A DNA stretch of 55,556 nucleotides from Guillardia theta CCMP2712 (lineage: Eukaryota; Cryptophyceae; Pyrenomonadales; Geminigeraceae): contig NW_005434600.1 in the NCBI RefSeq assembly GCF_000315625.1, forward strand, positions 383,521 to 439,076, in the 5' to 3' direction. The position numbers and the translations under genes were made by a program. The notes under the pieces were generated by a model that was not told where the DNA came from, made no database searches, and was given only the letters and a program-made list of their open reading frames with translations. Positions 44,647 to 53,000 of the stretch are shown here, piece by piece. The stretch's first letter is position 1. Every line of letters starts with the position of its first letter.

Positions 44647-46231
44647 GGTCTATGGTGCCAACAGGTTGCGTGTACACTAGGGGAACGATGCTGTTGTGAA
44701 ACAAGTCGCCATGATGAAGCCACTTGACCTGTTGGAACACAGAATTACAACACAATCGTTCTAAATGCTCCTTTAGTCAATCAAACTCTGATTCATTTCA
44801 CAAAACCACGTCCTTGTTACCATTTGCACTGCAGTTTTCTTGACTGTTTCTGTGAAGCTCGCTAACTGCTTTACATCTAGAACTCCTTTGTTGTGTAGAG
44901 CTCTTGTTTTATTCCATGGCCTTGTCCTGATTTCGATGCAGGTTATTCGTTTCTTCTCTTATCCTTGATTCTTTCTTCTTTCCATATTCTCGTTCACCAG
45001 TTTCAATTTCTGGTCTGCTCATCGCAACTTTGGCTCCCTGCGACTTTTGTTATCCATTTCATCGCTATTCTTTCCCTTCTGTCTTTTTGCTCGTGATGGT
45101 GCGGCTGACGCTACTGCTGCTTACTGTCCTTGCAGGCCAACGGAATCGTGAACATTGCGCAACAGTTGTAAACCGTTACCGTTCCAAACCGAACAAGGCA
45201 CTCAGGGCCGGAAACCGTGAACGGCGGCGGCGCAGCGGCCCGGGGCTCCGAGGCACTGGGGCCGCGGGCTCAGTTGCCAATCAAGTTACACTGTCACCTG
45301 CGCCTAGAACAAATGCTAAACAAAATCCAACCCAACACCTATACGGACCATAGACAGCTTGATAGAATGGAAGAAGAGATACGTCAATGCTCCCTCACCG
45401 TGCACATGTTGATCATCGATGGAGATACTTGCTTTGCTCCGAGGCTCCCCCAAGTGAAACAAATGACAGATGACGTGGCTAAAGGCTGGTTCTGTGGCAA
45501 CTTGTCGACTTGTCACTGAGTTGGACTGTGCGAGGCTCTGCGTGAGAGACTCTCTGATCGCAATCTCAACACTGCTACTACCCCTGGAGAGGTGTCTCAA
45601 TGCCGCGATGCTGTAACCGGCGCTGATCATCGCACATCACTGTGCGATGCACTTCCTTGATGTTATTCGTACGAACAATGCATTGGAACTGAACAACAGG
45701 TTCTTCATCTTCATCTTGTCTTACTCCGAGCCCATCAAAACACGCTCAGGTAGTAGTAGTAGTAGTATACTATGTCATTAGATTACTAGTGAGTTGGATA
45801 TCTGTCCTGTTGTCTCCTGTCCTAGTCTTGCATACACGGAGGGGTTGTTTGTTCCCCTCCTTCTAGGTTTGCTATGCCCTGGGAGGGGTGGCTTCTGCTC
45901 CTTGGAGGGGTGGCTTTTCCATTTCCTCTGATTCGAACACCCCCGACTTTTCCTCACATCCCACTTGAGACGAGGAGATTTCCAACTTCCATCATTCCTG
46001 GATCAATCATCTCTTGCTTTCTCTTCTTCTGGCGAGCTTTGTACACTTTGTTGAGCTTCTCATCAATTCTTCTTAAATTTGTCTGTGCAGAGTGTGGGTG
46101 CATTGAAGTCGAGCAATCGAGTCTAGTCTTCTCCCCGGCCGTCGCCGCGTCGCCTTCGTCGCCTTCCCTCACACGTTTCAAACCCAGCCTATGCCCATGC
46201 TCCTTCTCCTCCCTCCTCCCTCCGTCGGTCC
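44647..46231. other. Intergenic region, 1.6 kb
   Basis: Presumably includes the DRC5 promoter and the 3' UTR of the U-box gene. Open stretches at about 45030-45520 have no recognisable content. A short (TAG)n run lies at about 45750-45770. No RNA gene is seen. Confidence 0.45.
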
Positions 46232-49200
46232 TCAGCGTCTCCTCGACCCCTCTCGTCCCTCCAGAACAGACCTGAGCCATCGGCTCTCCTCGGAGCCTCG
46301 CAAGTCGATGATCCTGTGAGCCAAGGCATCGCCTCCGAGCGATCGGATGCGTTGGATGTTGTGCGAGTTGTTGCTCGCAAGGCTGCTCAGCGCCTTCATG
46401 AGATCGTCCAGCAACAAGGTGCTGTGCTGATGCCTTCGCATCGCGCTAACGACGGCCTCGATCGCTCCCGCCTCTCTCGCCCGCACCTGGCTGTCAGCCA
46501 TGCCGCTGACGATGCTGTGCAGCGCTTGGCACGCTGCCAGCTGTACCCACACCTCGTCCGGGAGCCCGGTCATGGCGCAGACGATAGCCTCGATCGCTCC
46601 CGCCTCGCGAGCCCGCACCTGGCTGTCAGCCATGCCGCTGACGATGCTGTGCAGCGCTTGGCATGCTGCCTTCTGTAAGTTGTCGTTCGGGTGCCTGGTC
46701 ATCGCGCGGACGACAGCCTCGATCGCTCCCGCTTGAGTGGCCGGGAGCCTGCTGCACTCGCTGGTCTTGGCTATGTTAGTCAGCAACCTGCATAGCTGCC
46801 CCTGTATGTCCGCGTTGCTCTGGTGCCTGGTCATCGCGCTGACGATAGCGTCGAGCGCTGCCGCATGACTCGCCGTGCTCTGACCTCGGAAGTTATTCAT
46901 GATGGAGTTGAGGGCCCCGAACACTTTGAGCACGAATATTCTCCTTGCGTCGTCTGCGTGGGTATCGAGGGCTGTCAAGATTGCCTGAATCGCTCCCACC
47001 TCTCGTGCCTGCGCCTGGCTGTCTTCCCCGGAGCGAACCAAGTGGTCCAGAGACCCGCAGGCAGCCTCCTGTATCTCCGCGTCGTCCGGATGGCTGTTCA
47101 TCACGTTGATGACGGCCTGGATCGCTCCCGCCTCTCGCGCCCGCGTGTGGCTCTCTTGAATGAAGCTCGATATGTAGTCCAGAGCCCCGCACGCAGCCCG
47201 CTGTACCCCCGCGTCTTGAACGTGCCTGGTCATCGCGCTGACGATGGCCTCGATCGCTCCCGCCTCTTGCGCCCGCACATGGGTCTGATCCATTGTACTG
47301 ACAGTATGTCTCAAAGCCTCGCATGCAGCCTGCTGTACCCCCGCGTCGTCCGCGTGCCTGGTCATCGCGCGGACAACGGCCTCGATCGCTCCCGCCTCTC
47401 GCGCCCGGACTCGGTTCTGTCTGATCTCCTCATATCTACTCGAGAGTCTACATACATGACTCAGGGCCCAGCACGCAGCCTGCTGTACCCCCTTGTCATC
47501 CGCGTGCCTGGTCATCGCGCTGACGACGGCCTCGATCGCTCCCGCCTCTCCTGCCCGCGCCTGGCTCTCCTCGATGCGTCTGACTATACACTTGAGGGCC
47601 CCGCACGCAGCCTGCTGTACCCCCTTGTCATCCGCGTGCCTGGTCATCGCGCGGACAACGGCCTCGATCGCTCCCGCCTCTCTCGCCTTGAGCTTGTAGT
47701 CTTCAACGCTCTGAGCCATCCTGACCAAGGCTTCGCACGCAGCCTGCTGTACCTCCGCGAGTGCCTCATACGTCGCCATGTCCTGCACTTCCGCCTCTAT
47801 GCTGTCTTCAGCTCCCGTCATCCTCAGCTGCCTCCATACCTCCCTTGCCGGCTCCTTCATCCCACGTCCGTCTTGCGCCTCTACCGCTGCTGACGTCCCG
47901 ACCCGTAGCCTCTTTGCTCCCGTGCTCAGCGGGCTACGGGCGTTTCTCGCCATGCCTTCCAGGGCATCGCATGCTGACTCTTGTAGCCCCGCATGCTCTC
48001 GGTACTTGCGCTTGCTGAATCTCGTCACCACCACCTCGATCCCTCCGCCCGCTGCCTCTCCGATCCATCTCCACGCAGCTACTGCCATACTGCATATGCC
48101 CCGGCATAGCGACTGGCTGCCGCTCCGTGCGTCCTGCAGCCCAGGCGTCCTGCCTGACGACCTCCATGCTGCCCTCTCACGCCCCTCCGCTCCGGCTCGT
48201 CCTAGAGCTACCGCAAGCTCCGCGAACGTCGGGCGATCCTCCTCCCTCGTCGCCCAGCAGCTCTCTACCAGGGCCCATACCTCGTCCGGACACCCTCCGA
48301 CTACGTCCTCTCGGGTCAGCCTCCCACCCCCGCACACGTACCGGATCACACTTTCGTCCGTCAAGTTGTAGTAGGGGGTCTTGCCCAAGGTCATGATCTC
48401 CCAGCACGTCACCCCGAAGGCCCACACGTCGCTCTTCTCTGAGCACCGGCCTCCCTGCATGGACTCCGGGGGCATGTAGCGTACCGGCAGCCCTCGCCCC
48501 GCTACCGTAGCGTCAGTACCGTCCACGAGCTCTACTGCCAGCCCGAAGCCCGCCACCTTCACCGACGTCCTGCGCACGTCCTCCTTGTCGAAGCCCAAGA
48601 CCAGCACGTGCCTTGCCGCGAGGTTCCGGTGGACGACGCGGAGCTCAGCGAGGTGCTCCATGCCCTGGGCGATCTGCTGCATTATCGCCATCTGGTGCCC
48701 TCGCGTCACCTGGCCCCCCAGCCTGCCCACCAGAGCCTCCCTCAGCAACCCCAGCTCGGCGTACTCGGTCAGCAGCAGGCGGCAGCCCTCGGCGTCCTCG
48801 CTCTGCCCCATGTACCGTACAAGCCGAGAATGCGGCCCGAGCCTCAGCATCACCCCGGCTTCTCTCTCGCCGTCGCCTTGCCTCAGCTTGAGCACCGCGA
48901 CCTTGATCCTCTCCGGCTCCACTCCTCGCCCTCGCAGGCGGAGATGACCTATGTAGAGGGTCTTGAAGGAGCCTGCTGAGATTGGCTGCTGGTCGATCTC
49001 GACGTCGTTTCTGGGGACGAGCAGCGCGTGTCGCTCCTGCCACTTTTGGATGGCGCTGCGGAGAGCAATGTTGGGGATAAGGTAGTTGGAGGGGAGGCAG
49101 GCGCCAGTGAGGGGGCTGGAGAGACGGAGCTGGAGCCAGGCCTCGATGGAAGATCTCTCGTAGGTGTAGCCATCGCAGGAGGAGACAGGGTCGGTCATGA

Positions 49201-49315
49201 GCGACATGCTGATGAGGCAGAAGAAGGACGCGAGTGGTTGCTGCTCCGCTATCATGGCGGGGACGAGGGAGGGGAAGGGGAGCGGGAGGGAAGAGGGCTG
49301 GGGTACGCATCGCAA
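46232..49315 (-). CDS. U-box / tyrosine-kinase-like pseudokinase / armadillo-repeat protein
   Basis: A single exon of 1027 codons. A U-box spans residues about 28-95 (FFCLISMSLMTDPVSSCDGY, TYERSSIEAWL, LIPNIALRSAIQKW) and would recruit E2 ubiquitin-conjugating enzymes. A kinase fold of tyrosine-kinase-like type follows (about 110-375): the lysine is kept (VAVLKL), but the catalytic loop reads HRNLAARHVLV and the DFG site reads AGFG, so both catalytic Asp and the Asn are lost. PVRYMPPESM, SDVWAFGVTCWEIMTLGKTP and EEDRPTFAEL complete the lobe. About ten armadillo-like units of 42-45 residues follow, each with AREAGAIEAVVRAMTRHADD and a QQAACxAL helix. Several are nearly identical. A regulated or scaffold-type E3 ligase is inferred. 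Start could be the second Met (residue 21). Confidence 0.9.
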   Translation of the reverse strand: MRCVPQPSSLPLPFPSLVPAMIAEQQPLASFFCLISMSLMTDPVSSCDGYTYERSSIEAWLQLRLSSPLTGACLPSNYLIPNIALRSAIQKWQERHALLVPRNDVEIDQQPISAGSFKTLYIGHLRLRGRGVEPERIKVAVLKLRQGDGEREAGVMLRLGPHSRLVRYMGQSEDAEGCRLLLTEYAELGLLREALVGRLGGQVTRGHQMAIMQQIAQGMEHLAELRVVHRNLAARHVLVLGFDKEDVRRTSVKVAGFGLAVELVDGTDATVAGRGLPVRYMPPESMQGGRCSEKSDVWAFGVTCWEIMTLGKTPYYNLTDESVIRYVCGGGRLTREDVVGGCPDEVWALVESCWATREEDRPTFAELAVALGRAGAEGRERAAWRSSGRTPGLQDARSGSQSLCRGICSMAVAAWRWIGEAAGGGIEVVVTRFSKRKYREHAGLQESACDALEGMARNARSPLSTGAKRLRVGTSAAVEAQDGRGMKEPAREVWRQLRMTGAEDSIEAEVQDMATYEALAEVQQAACEALVRMAQSVEDYKLKAREAGAIEAVVRAMTRHADDKGVQQAACGALKCIVRRIEESQARAGEAGAIEAVVSAMTRHADDKGVQQAACWALSHVCRLSSRYEEIRQNRVRAREAGAIEAVVRAMTRHADDAGVQQAACEALRHTVSTMDQTHVRAQEAGAIEAIVSAMTRHVQDAGVQRAACGALDYISSFIQESHTRAREAGAIQAVINVMNSHPDDAEIQEAACGSLDHLVRSGEDSQAQAREVGAIQAILTALDTHADDARRIFVLKVFGALNSIMNNFRGQSTASHAAALDAIVSAMTRHQSNADIQGQLCRLLTNIAKTSECSRLPATQAGAIEAVVRAMTRHPNDNLQKAACQALHSIVSGMADSQVRAREAGAIEAIVCAMTGLPDEVWVQLAACQALHSIVSGMADSQVRAREAGAIEAVVSAMRRHQHSTLLLDDLMKALSSLASNNSHNIQRIRSLGGDALAHRIIDLRGSEESRWLRSVLEGREGSRRR

Positions 49316-49459
49316 GGGAGTGAGAGGGGGTGCGGGTCAAGTCTAGAAAGGGTTCACGGAGGGGGTGTTACGAGGAGGGGAGGGGAGGTACAGGGGGTGG
49401 TAGGAAAAAAGAAAAGCCAATCCTACCAGTGGCTGTAAAAGCTCGAAAAAAGAAGATCT

Positions 49460-49852
49460 TCATAAAAAAAGACAAAAAAGAAAGGTGTACAGCCTGTGGG
49501 AGCTGTGAGCATGGAAGATGCCAGCGTTGTGACGATGTATCCACTGAAGAGACAAGATCAGGGGTTGAGAACAACGTGGCAAGATATGAAACGTATCTTT
49601 GCTTGAAAAGCGGCCGATGCGATAGGCGAGCGAGACGGCGCCGAGGGTTTGCACTTGGCGGTCGTCCGCAACTTGCACGGTAAACTGAGTATCACGCTGT
49701 AGCAGAGTCTCGGAGAGTCCCAGCTGCTGAAAAAGCTGCTGAGACATGATATTGATATGAACTCGGGAAGAGCTGATGCTGACGGGGAGCCGAATAAGAT
49801 CACGGCGGGTAAGGCGAGCTGAAGCGGCGCGGAGGCGTCCGGCCACCGTCAA
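49460..49852 (-). pseudogene. Remnant of an LTR-retrotransposon protease-like domain
   Basis: The minus strand encodes MSQQLFQQLGLSETLLQRDT, VQVADDRQVQTLG, a hydrophobic strand, then FHILPRCSQPLILSLQWIHR and HNAGIFH. This follows the order of retropepsin domains of Ty3/gypsy elements: FIS-type helix, GL turn, VxVADG, LGxV, F.VLPL, ILGMDWL and HNPxIDW. The expected catalytic D-T/S-G is replaced by SSSRV just before MSQQL, and no gag, RT or integrase is adjacent. It is a degenerate fragment, or a coincidental look-alike. Confidence 0.4.
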
Positions 49853-50038
49853 CCGAAGTCAGCGCCGAAGCTGCCCGAGCTGCTCTCGAAGCCGCTGTGC
49901 CGCGCGAGCCACCGAAGCTCGCCATGCGCAGGCCCGCCGTGACCGTACCCGGACTCCGACACCGTTGGCAGGCTGGCGTAGACAGGAAGCCTGAACCAAG
50001 CCTTTTAAACTGCTCGGATGATCTGATCGGTGTACCGG

Positions 50039-50092
50039 TTTAGGGTTTAGGGTTTAGGGTTTAGGGTTTAGGGTTTAGGGTTTAGGGTTTAG
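50039..50092 (+). repeat. Interstitial telomeric repeat, (TTTAGGG)7 plus TTTAG
   Basis: Seven perfect plant-type telomere heptamers begin at 50039 and end at 50087, followed by TTTAG. The G-rich strand reads toward the LINE, which starts immediately after the array. Confidence 0.97.
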
Positions 50093-53000
50093 AAATCCTC
50101 CCGCAAAGGAGGGATCGAGAAGCAACCCCTCGACGAAAGAAAAGGGTGGTCGAGATGGACAAGCTATCGGGAAGACTAGGCGTGGAATGGGCAATAGCAC
50201 TTGATGAGAAGATAAAAGCGGCACAAGCTCTACATCAAGATTGCGACATTCTCGAATTGATAACAACAGCCCTCCCCATCAAGGAAATTCCGCTACGAGG
50301 CTCCAGCGGGAAAAGACATGCATCCAAAATTCAAATGGATCTGAAGCGCAAAATCAAGCAACTTCACAAGGACTTAAGAAACGCTTCAGAAATTCCAGAC
50401 TTTATTGATCGCGCACACAAGGAGTCGAGCTTACATGCAGAAATAAGAGAGAATATGACCAAATTCAAGGAGATCTGCGCAGCACAAGACCAAGAGATAT
50501 TCCTGAAAAAATGCGAAGAACGAAGAAGACGCTTGGGCACGATAGGGAGTAAAGAGTCTCAAAATGCAATGGGCAAGAAATCAGACTTTAAGCCCAAAGC
50601 CCCAATGCTGAGTCAACTGCCAGAGAAGTGCCACCCAAACACAATCGAACTTACGTCATGGAGAGATCTCCAGCCAGCGCTGCAACAGCCGGAGACAGCA
50701 TATCTTCAAGAACTGAACCCGTTAATCGAGACATTCCTCCAGAGCAACTCCAAAGAATCAAGCAAAACCTTTTGGAATGCAAGACATCAAACCATGCTGC
50801 ACGTCGAGGTTCTCGGGGCGAGGAACCTGGCAACACTGACACAAAAGCTGTTCATAACTCTGGCGCCTGCACACGCAATCGTACCCATCATCCGAGGACT
50901 GATCACACAGCCAGGAGGGTGGCGCCTGGAAGGATACAAAAACATCGAGCAATTCCTCCCCATGAGATTGGCAAGAGATCTAGAAGATGAAACCCACACG
51001 GCAACCTTCTTTGCAGTCAACGGATGTACCATGAACGGAACCTGTGCAAGAGCTGAATGTCAAACAAAAGGACGACTGATTCCGTTATATGACAAAAGCC
51101 AGAAAAACGAAGAAGCATCAATCCTCTTCTTCTGCAAAAGCTGTCAATCACTGACTTCCGTCAAACCACCGGACTTCGAACCCCCAGAGCAAATCAATCA
51201 ACACCCGACCAGGGATGTAGAGATAGTTTACCCGCTGGAGCCAGGCGAGATCCAAGTATGGATTCAAAAACTGGCCAACCGGAAAGCAGCAGGCATGGAT
51301 TTGATTTCAAACGAGATTCTGAAAGCTCTGCCTGACAGTGCAAAGGAGGAAATAGGCAAGACAATCAGCCGAGCCTTGATCGGAGACAAGCAAACACTAA
51401 AGATGCTCGCGAGAGTTAGGCTCCTCCCAAAAAATGAGATATGTCACCTCTTGGAGAATCAAAGACCTATATGCGTCCTCTCCTCGATAACGAGGATCTT
51501 CCAGGCAGTCATAGCGCACAGACTGGCAAAAGCTGCTGAAAAACATAAGCTACTCACTAACAACCAGGAAGGTTTCAGACCAGAGGGGGGGACGATCAGG
51601 CAGGGTCATCGTCTACTCAACATCATCGAGGAGGCTCAGAGTAATCAACACGACCTCATCCTGCTGTACCTCGACTTTGCAAACTTCTTTAACAATGTGG
51701 CAGTCGAATCCATTGCAAAAATCATGGAAGTATATGGCTTTCACCAGTGTGATGTAGACGTCGCAATCAGTTGTAGCCAAGGGATAGCGCTGCAAATTCA
51801 GACAGAGAGGTTCGAAACAGCAGCCATCCCACTTCTCAGAGGATTACCCCAAGGCAGCCCCGCAAGTCCGCCAAAAACAAATCTTCTGCTCAGCATCTTG
51901 TCAAAACAGCTCGATCAACAACAAGACGAGATTGCAACTCAACACCCTAATAATCTGTCATTTGCAGACGACCTTGTCCTGATAGCACATTCAGTGAGAG
52001 AGATGAAAACGCTTGTCCAAGTGGTAGAGCGATTCTGTCGATGGAGTGGATTAGAACTGAACACGAAGAAATCTGAAATCACCAGCTTTGATTATCGGCT
52101 AAGAAGGGAGATCCCAGGAACACAGACCATCAAGTTCTTCGACAAGGAGTTTGTGAACCTACCACCGACAAAATGGTTCAAATATCTAGGGATCCGGATC
52201 AGCTTGTGGAGACCAGGAGGAAGAGGCAACAAGGCGCACACCTGCCCCTTCACGTGGGGAGAGAAAGAACACATCTTGGAGAAGACAAAAGAACTGACCA
52301 AGCTGATTGAATCATCTGCTTACTCGGCAGCCCAAAAATATTACCTGGTGAAGGTAGGCATCGTCAATATATTTAGATACTCGGCGGTACTGGTGAGCTG
52401 GTCTTGGTCAGACTTACAAACCTTAGATACCCTCTGGACCAGAGCATTCAAAAGAGCTATGGGATTGAGCAAGAGTACAAGCAACGCTATCTTTCACCTA
52501 CCTTGGGACAAAGGAGGCCTCCAACTCCCCCATCCAGCACCCATCTTGGGAAGGGCGGCGATTCGGTATCTAGAGAAAGAAACGAATAAGAAATGCAGGG
52601 TGGATGATGATATCAAAAGCAGTCTGATCCACAAACTAACATCATGGTGCAACCAATGGGGGTGTCAAACAATAAACCAGCTACAACGAGAAATCAGATC
52701 GGGCAGACTCAAAGAGAACGAAGCGATAAGAGGACCGGAGAGACTCGCAATCTGGATAGCGGAAAAAATGCAGACCACCATCAGTTGGGAAATGATTGAA
52801 AGCAAGATGAAACCGGGGACAATAGCCATCTTACATGACCTGGAGGACAAGATGCTCTCAGAAGCAAACTCCCTGCTGTCCGGAGAAAACTCCCTACCTA
52901 CACCTCCTGCTCGGCAAGGCTGGGAGAGTTTTGCAAAGGCATGGAGACTACTGCCCCAAGTAGGCTTCCACTCCATGACAAGTGTCTTACCCGTCCCAGA

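Noticed and set aside
46316-48979. Plus-strand open frames opposite the U-box gene, with repeated DRSRLSRPH-type motifs
   Set aside because: They are the antisense of the armadillo repeats; the minus strand has the domain signatures.
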